From: a virus
Reading direction: 5' to 3' (one strand)
Virus record (IMG/VR): IMGVR_UViG_3300030098_002546
Span: 1 to 26,414 of that record
Length of the DNA: 26,414 nucleotides
Below, piece after piece: positions 17,041-23,699 of this stretch (positions are counted from its first letter, which is position 1; each line of letters begins with the position of its first letter). The notes beneath the pieces were generated by a model that saw only the letters and a program-made list of their open reading frames with translations, was not told the origin of the DNA and searched no databases. The translations under genes were made by a program, and so were the position numbers.

Positions 17041-17366
17041 TATAATATTGGGACCGTTGTAGTACCATTTGTTGATATCGTTACATTTCCGAGTTGTCCT
17101 GTGGCTTTCACACCTTTTCCGTCTGGTGCGTATAGTGTTTGCCACGCATATCCATCAAAAACTTGCAGACTGTCTTCTGTCAAATTCCAAATAATATCTC
17201 CGTGACTAAACAAGTTTTGGTCTCGAGTAGTATTAGTATACTGGTAAGTTGCTGTAGGATCAAAACCTTGTAGGTTTAGTTCTAAAATTCTTACCAACCT
17301 ATTAAAAAGAACAGAGTCAACGTCTCCCACTGCTGTAGGCAAACGTGTATCAAGCAATCGTGCCAT
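17040..17366 (-). CDS. Small phage structural-type protein (unknown)
   Basis: This 108-aa protein begins MARLLDTRLPTAVGD. I choose the ATG at 17366 rather than the longer frame from 17417, because AGGAGA lies 2-6 bases before it and the ATG overlaps the upstream stop (TAATG). The N-terminal half is helical. The C-terminal half is strand-rich with many aromatic residues (IIWNLTEDSLQVFDGYAW) and ends in a Thr-rich segment. It follows the gp10-like gene directly and precedes the KVKGGYKWG protein, so a small tail or head-tail connector component is plausible. I do not recognise the family with confidence. Confidence 0.65.
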   Translation of the reverse strand: MARLLDTRLPTAVGDVDSVLFNRLVRILELNLQGFDPTATYQYTNTTRDQNLFSHGDIIWNLTEDSLQVFDGYAWQTLYAPDGKGVKATGQLGNVTISTNGTTTVPIL

Positions 17367-19252
17367 TATCTCCTGCCATCCGGTCTGGTGTTTAATCGCA
17401 TATCTCCAAGTCTCCATCCCACACCAAGCCTTACTTCAGTGCTTGCGTCGTCGTCAGACTCTAACCTAACCACCGCTTGTCTTGCCCGACCTCTCAAATC
17501 TACTTTCTGTGTGCTTTCGGTTACTTGGCTTGTGCTTTTGGTTGTTAAGCTCTCGTTTGGATAGTTTCTAGTTTTTAACACAAAATTAACCGTTTGATCT
17601 GAGCCCCCATTACCTAAGAAACGCACATCTGGTATAACGTTTTGTATTTGTGTGTACGCGTTTCCTATGCCGTCCAATGAAAAATCAGCCGATTCAATGT
17701 AAACGTTGTCCATAGGCGTTCCGTCTGCATCGTTTCCAGTTTCGTGTCTGTAGACATAGTTATGTGTATCGGTGCCCGTAGCCCTTGGGTAAGGCTGCAC
17801 GCCTTCGTCTAACCAAGCAAAGCGTGTCATTTGTCCATAATACCAAACGTTTTCTTGGTAATTAAAAACAACATATCTGTCTATCTCTGCAGAGTTTCCA
17901 GAAGGGTAGAACCAACCGACTTCGTTAAACTGTCGATTTAAATAACCAAACACTTTAAACGATTGGTTTTGGTTAAAGTCGTTAAAGACATAGTTGTGCA
18001 CGGAACAAGGCACTCTTGAAACCGTACCGTTGTAATTATAAAAACCAGAACGATCCATCCAATATACTCCTGCTGGCGTATTAACAGCAGCTTTAGGAGC
18101 AACCATACCTACTCCCTGATTAATTAGGTTTACGCCAAAAGTGTAAGGAGGACCAATAAATTGCATACTATACAACGCATCATCTGTCCAAATCAGTATC
18201 TCTTGCCGAGAGCGAAGCGCACCAACAATTTGTGTACCGGCAGACAAACGCAAAGAGCCCGCCGTGTTTGTTGAAGTGGGCTCCCAATCATTAATGTTTT
18301 CTTGGTCTGACCAAGCAATAAACATAGGATCAACAACACTGGTTCTAGCTACCCCTGCATCATCTAATGGGTCTGCGCCTAAACAAATAACATGCCTGTC
18401 GACGTCGCTAACAAGCACTTGCAAAGCAACGGTCGGAGGAAGAATTGCACCTAAAGCCGTTAAACTTTGAGCACGCACACTTGTTCCATTGTTTTCGGTC
18501 CAATAAAAAATACCCCCTGCTCTTGGGTTTATAACCAAGTCTTCACCAAAATTATCGTGCGTCCATATTCTTAATTGGTTATTAAACGCAAGTGCAGAAG
18601 CAGAACCAAACGTACTGTCACCCCAAGCCCCAGCACCATAACCTGAACCAGAAACATACTCATCTAGTCCCACACTGATTTGATAAGCACCGACAGTGCT
18701 TGATCCGCCGTTTCCTGAATCACTCGCGTTTGCTGTTACAGTAGAACCAGAGGTGTCTTTCGCCGTAATTTTGTAGCTGTTTGCATTAACAATAGAATCA
18801 ATTGAGTATTCTTGGTTGAGCACAGCAGCCGTAACATTTCCTCCAAGACTGGCCGCACCACTAAAAGTTACATAATCTCCTTTACTTGCTCCGTGCGAAG
18901 TATCGGCTATGGTTACTGTAGAGGAACCGTTTGTTGCTGAAAAAGTTACGTCTCCAGCAGAAGTCGTGGCTCTTATAGGTGTTATGTCGTAAAAGTTAGT
19001 TCCGTCTTTGACATAATATTTTAGCGTGGTTCCAAGACTTAAATATTTTGTACCGCCCAAGGAAACCCATGCGTGCAAAGCTCGCCCTGTTCCTAAATAT
19101 GTGTTTGTTTGTTCTTTTTCCCAGCCGCCTATTTTTTCTGGGAAGCCTTTACGAAAACGTACTAAGTTAGAATCAAACCAACCACCTTGAGCAGAAAACG
19201 CAGTTCCTTCCCTATTTATTCCTGGAATAAGTTTGTATTTAGCGTACGGCAT
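17366..19252 (-). CDS. Tail/stopper protein resembling P22 gp10 (DNA stabilisation)
   Basis: This 628-aa, strand-rich protein has the N-terminal pattern I associate with phage packaged-DNA stabilisation or tail hub proteins: GGWFDSNLVRFRKGFPEKIGGW at about residues 23-44, here named by its core NLVRFRKG. Later come a VYWMDRSGFYNYNG-type segment and a Trp/Tyr-rich C-terminal half that looks like a beta-propeller. In P22, gp10 seals the portal after packaging and joins it to the tail. Residues about 97-190 look like an inserted small beta domain (Ser/Thr/Gly-rich, beginning TTSAGDVTFSATNGSS). The ribosome site is a weak AGGA 12 bases upstream. The gene is coupled to the next one by TAATG. If the assignment is right, the particle is podovirus-like. 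Confidence 0.7.
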   Translation of the reverse strand: MPYAKYKLIPGINREGTAFSAQGGWFDSNLVRFRKGFPEKIGGWEKEQTNTYLGTGRALHAWVSLGGTKYLSLGTTLKYYVKDGTNFYDITPIRATTSAGDVTFSATNGSSTVTIADTSHGASKGDYVTFSGAASLGGNVTAAVLNQEYSIDSIVNANSYKITAKDTSGSTVTANASDSGNGGSSTVGAYQISVGLDEYVSGSGYGAGAWGDSTFGSASALAFNNQLRIWTHDNFGEDLVINPRAGGIFYWTENNGTSVRAQSLTALGAILPPTVALQVLVSDVDRHVICLGADPLDDAGVARTSVVDPMFIAWSDQENINDWEPTSTNTAGSLRLSAGTQIVGALRSRQEILIWTDDALYSMQFIGPPYTFGVNLINQGVGMVAPKAAVNTPAGVYWMDRSGFYNYNGTVSRVPCSVHNYVFNDFNQNQSFKVFGYLNRQFNEVGWFYPSGNSAEIDRYVVFNYQENVWYYGQMTRFAWLDEGVQPYPRATGTDTHNYVYRHETGNDADGTPMDNVYIESADFSLDGIGNAYTQIQNVIPDVRFLGNGGSDQTVNFVLKTRNYPNESLTTKSTSQVTESTQKVDLRGRARQAVVRLESDDDASTEVRLGVGWRLGDMRLNTRPDGRR

Positions 19253-19268
19253 TTATATATATTATCCT

Positions 19269-19682
19269 TTATTTTTTAACTAGACTACCACCAAAATACA
19301 TACCAATAATGGCGGACACTAGGTTTGTATCTAGTTGTGTTATTACAAGTCCTTGAAACGTAATCCATTCAAAAACTTCTCGTCCTTCTCTAAAAAACAT
19401 AAAACCAGGTCGCCAATTTGTGTACCCAACCGTTACATCAACAGCAGGATAAAACACAGCTACAAGCTTCGGCAACAAGACGATTGCAAAGATAGAAGTC
19501 AAAGCAATAATTCTTCGTGTCCAAGCGAACCCTTGATCCTTTAGTCCATGGTCCAAGGATTGTTTACGAGCCTTCATTTCAAACTCGCCCCTTGTAATAA
19601 GAAGTTTTTGCTCTTCGGCTTTTGCTTTACGACTTTGTGCCCATATACTTAACAAACTACTCAATAGAGTAGATCCCAACAT
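19269..19682 (-). CDS. Small membrane protein, holin-like (three TM segments)
   Basis: A longer frame reaches 19775, but the most likely start is the ATG at 19682, which clears the upstream gene and begins a hydrophobic segment (MLGSTLLSSLLSIWA). The 137-aa product has three hydrophobic stretches: residues 1-15, 54-75 (TRRIIALTSIFAIVLLP) and about 108-132, separated by a charged helix and a short aromatic loop (NWRPGFMFF). This size and layout fit phage holins with three membrane spans, including those of gene transfer agents. A WRP motif is present, but its position differs from that family as I remember it. Holin function is inferred. A GTG at 19703 is an alternative start. A GGTCC-type repeat lies at 19543-19558. 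Confidence 0.5.
   Translation of the reverse strand: MLGSTLLSSLLSIWAQSRKAKAEEQKLLITRGEFEMKARKQSLDHGLKDQGFAWTRRIIALTSIFAIVLLPKLVAVFYPAVDVTVGYTNWRPGFMFFREGREVFEWITFQGLVITQLDTNLVSAIIGMYFGGSLVKK
19543..19558 (+). repeat. GGTCC 7-bp-period motif, site 4
   Basis: AGTCC at 19543 and GGTCC at 19550, then GGAT at 19557, with a 7-bp period, inside the minus-strand holin-like gene. A GATCC at 19535 lies 8 bp before. Confidence 0.6.
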
Positions 19683-19710
19683 GGTGATTATCTCAAATGG
19701 AAAGCCCACT

Positions 19711-20085
19711 TCATACTTTAGGTTTAGAGCTATTTGTATACAAGCCGAACCAGGCTGCGCCCGCACCCACAACAATTGAAATTAAGCCCGATTGTTCAAA
19801 ACTAGGGTCTGGTAAATCCATGAACCAAAAAGTTGTAAAGTATAATAAATACATGTACACCCCTAGAAAGCATCTAGGAATAATGCGCCAACTGTCTATG
19901 GCTTGTGCTACAAATATAAACTTTTGATAAGGGTTGTCGTTCTTCTCATCTTCAAGTTCCCTGATTCTATCTTTTAACTCAGACTTTTCTTGAAGCAACG
20001 CCATGAACTTATTGAGATCAATCTCAACCTCGTTGCGATCCATGTCGCCACCAAATCTAGGACTGCCGTGATATTCGTCGCTCAT
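19711..20085 (-). CDS. Membrane protein with N-terminal coiled coil and two TM segments
   Basis: This 124-aa protein has a polar N-terminus, a short coiled coil (EIDLNKFMALLQEKSELKDR, about 22-41), then two hydrophobic segments: residues about 68-88 (IIPRCFLGVYMYLLYFTTFW) and 100-117 (GLISIVVGAGAAWFGLYT). The second segment and its WFG ending resemble small membrane proteins that recur next to lysis genes in marine phages. The ATG follows the upstream TAG after one base, with AAGGAA as ribosome site. Together with the neighbouring membrane gene it may form a holin pair or an inner-membrane complex; the exact role is unknown. Confidence 0.65.
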   Translation of the reverse strand: MSDEYHGSPRFGGDMDRNEVEIDLNKFMALLQEKSELKDRIRELEDEKNDNPYQKFIFVAQAIDSWRIIPRCFLGVYMYLLYFTTFWFMDLPDPSFEQSGLISIVVGAGAAWFGLYTNSSKPKV

Positions 20086-20086
20086 G

Positions 20087-20254
20087 CTATTTCCTTACTA
20101 CTTTTTTAGTGTAGGCTTCATTCTTTTTTGTTTTTGGATCATCTTTAACATATTGGCCTTTTTTGTTTCTAGTACGCACAGTTATTTCTTCCATGCCTAA
20201 AAACGTTTTTTTAAACCAGTTTGTTAGCCCTATTTCTTTTGCATACCAAGTCAT
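20087..20254 (-). CDS. 55-aa basic peptide (unknown)
   Basis: This small gene was read directly from the sequence. ATG at 20254 is preceded by AGGAG about 10 bases upstream, and the TAG at 20087-20089 is one base from the next start. The peptide begins MTWYAKEIGLTNWFKKTFLG, has a strand-like ITVRTRNKKGQYVKDD, and ends in a run of Lys/Arg residues (KKNEAYTKKVVRK). It is Lys-rich throughout, with no membrane segment. The tight fit between neighbours and good ribosome site argue that it is real. The N-terminal amphipathic part could lie on a membrane. The function is unknown. Confidence 0.65.
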   Translation of the reverse strand: MTWYAKEIGLTNWFKKTFLGMEEITVRTRNKKGQYVKDDPKTKKNEAYTKKVVRK

Positions 20255-20272
20255 AAATATTACGCTCCTTAT

Positions 20273-20638
20273 TTAGTTTGCCAATGGGTTATCGTTCATG
20301 TTTTTTAAACTTCTTACGTCATCGTACATAGAATCAACACTTGCATTTATACCTGCAACACTTGTTTGCAATGCAACAATATCATCTTTTATAGGAGACA
20401 AGTCTTCTGTTTCTATGTTTAACGATTTAATTTGTTCACCTACAGCAACCACTTGCTTATCCATAATCGCTACTTCGTCAGCAAGCGAATCTATTTCGTC
20501 AATATAACGAGCCATCTTAGACTCAAGATTTTCTATACGATTAACATAAGTTGCGCCTGTGTAACCGAAACCAGCTAGTGTGCTAACGATACCAGCCAGC
20601 GCAATCAGTTGCGTTGTCTTACTTTGAAACCAGTCCAT
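20273..20638 (-). CDS. TM-anchored coiled-coil protein
   Basis: This 121-aa protein has one N-terminal membrane segment (residues 8-30, TQLIALAGIVSTLAGFGYTG). The remaining 90 residues are a regular heptad-rich coiled coil (for example ENLESKMARYIDEIDSLADE), largely acidic, ending MNDNPLAN. A strong AGGAGG site lies 5 bases before the ATG. The topology suggests a short cytoplasmic end and a long periplasmic coiled coil, as in inner-membrane spanins, and the gene is near two holin-like genes. However, no lipoprotein partner (outer spanin) or endolysin is in view, so spanin is only one option. A structural role at the membrane during DNA entry is another. Confidence 0.6.
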   Translation of the reverse strand: MDWFQSKTTQLIALAGIVSTLAGFGYTGATYVNRIENLESKMARYIDEIDSLADEVAIMDKQVVAVGEQIKSLNIETEDLSPIKDDIVALQTSVAGINASVDSMYDDVRSLKNMNDNPLAN

Positions 20639-20646
20639 ACTGCCTC

Positions 20647-20877
20647 CTAAAAATATTTAGTTTTTTTGCGTCTGTCAGGCATTACCATTCCACACCCTCT
20701 AGCAATTGCTGATCTTACAAGACCCCCACTTTGCATTTTCTTAACCGCTGAGTCTCTCAACGCTTTAGCGGTTGGAGCGCCCTTAGAACCAGGTTCTCTC
20801 ATTTTTTCGCCTGAACCCGCTTTTATTCTTTTTCTTTTAGCGTGGATGTTATCCCACAATCCTCTTTTTTTTGCCAT
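20647..20877 (-). CDS. Lys-rich 76-aa phage protein (GLWDNIHAKRKRIKAGSG family)
   Basis: The frame is open to 20943, but the ATG at 20877 has GGAAG 7 bases upstream and gives an N-terminus (MAKKRGLWDNIHAKRKRIKA) that I recognise from short conserved proteins in many marine phages, continuing GSGEKMREPGSKGAPT. The middle is a short helix, then MQSGGLV (48-54), and a basic tail with CGMVMPDRRKKTKYF. It is strongly basic, with one Cys. The function of this family is not known to me. It is one of three small basic genes in a row and shares the SGGxV motif with virion-type proteins downstream, so it may be packaged in the particle. Confidence 0.75.
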   Translation of the reverse strand: MAKKRGLWDNIHAKRKRIKAGSGEKMREPGSKGAPTAKALRDSAVKKMQSGGLVRSAIARGCGMVMPDRRKKTKYF

Positions 20878-20878
20878 A

Positions 20879-21157
20879 TCAACACTTCCATCTTCTTCTA
20901 GCAGCTTTGCCTCTTTCGCCTTTCCATCCTTTTGACCGAGCACAAAAAGACTTACGTCGTTTTGCGGGTTTGCTGCCTCTTTTAACTTTCCCTGTAACCG
21001 CAGTTTTTAACTTTGATCCAGGATTCTTTTTTCTATAGGCTTTGACTCCTTTTTTAGTCATGCCTGCACCATCTTTTGTTTTGCGATAGTTACCGCCTTT
21101 ACCCGTAGTGCGTCTTATTGACTTCGTTTTTCTTTTACTTTTTCTTTTTGCCGCCAT
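20879..21157 (-). CDS. Highly basic 92-aa phage protein (RRKSFCARSKG family)
   Basis: I place the start at 21157 (MAAKRKSKRKTKSIRRTTG) because the upstream extension lies in the neighbouring gene. About 40% of residues are Lys or Arg. The core MTKKGVKAYRKKNPGSKLKT followed by RRKSFCARSKG and the ending RRWKC form a pattern I remember from a widespread marine phage family of unknown function (possibly the one catalogued as DUF6321; not verified). There are two Cys residues, one at the very C-terminus. No ribosome site is seen. The start lies inside the preceding gene, so translation is probably coupled, and its TGA is one base from the next ATG. The high charge suggests binding of DNA or RNA, perhaps inside the capsid. 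Confidence 0.75.
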   Translation of the reverse strand: MAAKRKSKRKTKSIRRTTGKGGNYRKTKDGAGMTKKGVKAYRKKNPGSKLKTAVTGKVKRGSKPAKRRKSFCARSKGWKGERGKAARRRWKC

Positions 21158-21293
21158 GCGTTTTTTGAACATCAAAACTTGCATAAAGACTTGCGCCCTT
21201 ATGCGGTTTATATTTGCCCGTGTGCTTCATCAACTTAGGGGCACCTCTTTTTTGTTTCATCCAATGAAACCCTTTTGGTGCTTTTACTTTCAT
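21135..21293 (-). CDS. 52-aa basic phage peptide (KAPKGFHWMK type)
   Basis: This short gene was read directly from the sequence. Its ATG at 21293 overlaps the TGA of the 802-aa gene (ATGA), and its last 23 bases overlap the start of the next basic gene in another frame. The product begins MKVKAPKGFHWMKQKRGAPK, contains KPHKGASLYASFDV and ends in five Lys with two Gly (GGKKKK). I recall similar KPHKGA peptides in marine phages, without a known function. The nested arrangement gives three small basic proteins in a single compact cluster (20647-21293). The start and stop overlaps on both sides support translation. Confidence 0.7.
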   Translation of the reverse strand: MKVKAPKGFHWMKQKRGAPKLMKHTGKYKPHKGASLYASFDVQKTHGGKKKK

Positions 21294-23698
21294 AATTGTG
21301 GTTGCCTATCAATTAAATTTTTAATTCCAGTTAAACTTTGGCCATATAACCCAACAAAAGCAGAGTTATTGTCCGGTATGGATACATTACCATAAATTGC
21401 TTTCGGTTCATACCAGTTGGAAGCATCATCGAGCGTCACTTGTCTGTATGCGTTAAAGCCAGGAACATAACCCATGTAGGCAACAAGTTGACTAGAATCA
21501 GCGTATTCTCCTGTTTCTTCCTGCTGTTGCTCTATTTCTTCTTGTTGGTTTTTTATGTTTTGAGCCACAATTTGATTAGCAATTTGGTCAGCTTCGCTCT
21601 CTGTTGTGTTCTCCGCTATCGTTGTGTCCATTGCGCTTTGTACGTTTTCAGTCTCATTAGTTGTGTTTTGTGCTTCCACTACAACGGTTTCTACAGAAAC
21701 ATTAGACGTGCTTTCAGAAACCTCATTTGTATCACCAACAGTTTCTGTATTAGAAGAAACCGTTATTGAACTGTCCGTGGTCCCCGGTCCTTGGTCCGTC
21801 GTTGCTGCTTCTTTATTTACTGTTGCAACTTCCACAGTCATAGATTGCGAGTTGTTAAAAGAAGAACCCCCTACATCGGACACACTCATAGACAGTATTT
21901 CTTGTGTTTGTTGCGCTGAACTAGCGACTTGAGCAGAGATACTCGGTGAACTGTCGATGCTTACTGTACCGCCTGATACAGAAGAAGTCACAGCAGAACT
22001 TTGAGAAACGGCGGTTATTCCACCGGATGCAACAGAGTTTCCTGTAGAGTGTGCGGACGTTCCAGCAGTTGTTCCGCTGACACTATTTGTTGCTGCTCTA
22101 ATTGTGTTTGCAACAACATTTAGTTGCTCTGCTCTTTTGTTGTCTTTTTTCTCTTCACTCTCCGCGACAACAAGTTCGAGAGCTTCTTCTCGGTCTTGTA
22201 CCTCCTCTTCAACTGTCTCCGAATCCTCCAAGTCTCCATCTTCAGCATCAGATAAACTAGCAAGTTCCTCCAACACTTCTTCAGTTTCTTCTTCAATCCA
22301 TTCCTCCAATTCTTCTATTGTTTCAAACTCTAAAAACTCTACTGGATCTTCTTCAAAAGTTTCTTCGATAAACTCTTCGTGTTCAAAATGATCTAATAAA
22401 ATGTCTTCTAGTGCAGGAAGATCGTAGTCCGTTTCATAATACTCCTCTACTAAAAGTATTTCTTCATATATCTCTTCAATATATGTTTCTTCTTCAACAT
22501 AGCTTAATGGAATATATGTTTCTTCAACAGGGTCAAACTCTTCTGTAAAAATTTCATAGGCTTCTTCAAACAGTTCATGTTCTTCCTCAAACAACACATA
22601 CTCTTCAACAAGGTCAAACTCTTCTGCAAAAACATATTCTTCAACAAAATCGTATTCTTCAACAAAATCGTATTCTTCCTCTATCCACGATAACTCATCA
22701 GTATATATAAAGTCTTCTTCATAATAGTAATCCTCTTCGTAATACGAGTCCACATAGCCATACTGATCCTCTTCATAGTCTTCATACCCATACTGATCGT
22801 TTTCATAATAAGTATTTTCGACAAAAGTTTCGACCATGTATCCCGGACACGCAGGCGAATATTGCGAGTCATACGAGCACTCGTAATCAAATAAATCGTC
22901 CCAATAATTAGGACATTGAGTAGAATACAGTCCATCTAAATCACATTGTTGAGTTAAATAAGCTGCCGCATATCCTGGACAAGCAGTGTTGTTTAAGGGG
23001 TTACTGCAATCTAAAGCGTTGCCTGAACCCACTCCATATAAACTACCACCGTTTTCAAGCAGTGTGTTAAAAGAAGTTGCGTTCCAATTTGTGTTGACGC
23101 ATGTGCCAGCTACGTTTGTGGTGCCTGTACTACATTCGTCGTGAAACAAATAAGTGTATAGTTCGTCAGCTTTTCCTTGCTCACCAATCAATACATCGTG
23201 ATTAATAATATTCAAAGCGCCGTAACGAAATTCAAAACTGTCGTTTGATTTCCAAAGTATGACCTCAAAAGAATTATCAGAACCGCTACGATTGTATTCT
23301 CGTAAGTTGTACCAACCGAAAACCGTTTTGTCGGTAAAGTTTTTGGCTAAGACTTTCGATCCGTTGTCTCGTATTAAATCAGTCCAGAAAGGATATAAGG
23401 TGTATGTGATTTCAGGTAGAGGATCAGGTGTGTAGTCATTACAATAGCCTCCTGTCGACCCAAAGTGTAGACAACCGTTGGTTGCCATTCTAGCAGATGT
23501 AAAATCCTGACCATAAAATGTAAAAGTAAAATCTAAATTAAAAGCACTAGAAACTTGGTCGTCACCTGCTGCCATGTTGGTTGTGCCTGTGTAATTTGTT
23601 AAATCAAAAAGAGTTTGTCCACCTTCATAAATATAGGTTGCGTTAGTTGTTAAGCTTGCTCCAAGTAATATTAAAATGCTTGTTATTTTTTTAAACAT
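21290..23698 (-). CDS. Secreted 802-aa protein: nidogen-like domain, Cys repeats, acidic tract
   Basis: The protein begins with a clear Sec signal peptide (MFKKITSILILLGASL, likely cut after A20). Residues about 52-175 resemble a nidogen (NIDO) extracellular beta domain: FTFYGQDFTSARMATNGCL, then a WTDL segment and FEVILWKS. Residues 231-290 form three 22-residue Cys repeats with CPGY/CPNY/CPGY at 240, 262 and 284. Residues about 295-520 are an extreme Glu/Tyr/Phe tract with EEYDFV repeats, then a Ser/Thr/Gln-rich low-complexity part, and a conserved-looking end (YMGYVPGFNAYRQVTLDD). It is likely exported to the periplasm or cell surface, or displayed on the virion. Function unknown; adhesion, calcium binding or host-surface change are possible. 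It lies second to a 130-aa exported protein with a spacing of one base. Confidence 0.7.
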   Translation of the reverse strand: MFKKITSILILLGASLTTNATYIYEGGQTLFDLTNYTGTTNMAAGDDQVSSAFNLDFTFTFYGQDFTSARMATNGCLHFGSTGGYCNDYTPDPLPEITYTLYPFWTDLIRDNGSKVLAKNFTDKTVFGWYNLREYNRSGSDNSFEVILWKSNDSFEFRYGALNIINHDVLIGEQGKADELYTYLFHDECSTGTTNVAGTCVNTNWNATSFNTLLENGGSLYGVGSGNALDCSNPLNNTACPGYAAAYLTQQCDLDGLYSTQCPNYWDDLFDYECSYDSQYSPACPGYMVETFVENTYYENDQYGYEDYEEDQYGYVDSYYEEDYYYEEDFIYTDELSWIEEEYDFVEEYDFVEEYVFAEEFDLVEEYVLFEEEHELFEEAYEIFTEEFDPVEETYIPLSYVEEETYIEEIYEEILLVEEYYETDYDLPALEDILLDHFEHEEFIEETFEEDPVEFLEFETIEELEEWIEEETEEVLEELASLSDAEDGDLEDSETVEEEVQDREEALELVVAESEEKKDNKRAEQLNVVANTIRAATNSVSGTTAGTSAHSTGNSVASGGITAVSQSSAVTSSVSGGTVSIDSSPSISAQVASSAQQTQEILSMSVSDVGGSSFNNSQSMTVEVATVNKEAATTDQGPGTTDSSITVSSNTETVGDTNEVSESTSNVSVETVVVEAQNTTNETENVQSAMDTTIAENTTESEADQIANQIVAQNIKNQQEEIEQQQEETGEYADSSQLVAYMGYVPGFNAYRQVTLDDASNWYEPKAIYGNVSIPDNNSAFVGLYGQSLTGIKNLIDRQPQL
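21772..21797 (+). repeat. GGTCC 7-bp-period motif, site 5 (four units)
   Basis: TGTCC at 21772, then GGTCC at 21779, 21786 and 21793: four units with an exact 7-bp period, the longest copy, inside the low-complexity part of the minus-strand 802-aa gene. Confidence 0.7.
22635..22670 (-). repeat. 18-bp tandem repeat in the acidic tract
   Basis: TATTCTTCAACAAAATCG occurs twice in perfect tandem and is followed by a third partial copy. On the coding strand it encodes the EEYDFV unit of the 802-aa protein. Perfect identity at the DNA level suggests recent duplication by slippage, so tract length may vary between relatives. Confidence 0.85.
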
Positions 23699-23699
23699 T

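Noticed and set aside
17041-17145. Longer N-terminus for the 336-aa protein
   Set aside because: The extension lies in the upstream gene; starting at 17040 gives the familiar KVKGGYKWG N-terminus and a TAATG junction.
17367-17417. Longer N-terminus for the 108-aa protein
   Set aside because: The internal ATG at 17366 has a good AGGAGA site and a TAATG junction; the extension merely reads the gp10-like gene's end in another frame.
19683-19775. Longer N-terminus for the holin-like protein
   Set aside because: It would overlap the upstream gene by 65 bp and adds no hydrophobic or conserved sequence; the ATG at 19682 is simpler, though its ribosome site is weak.
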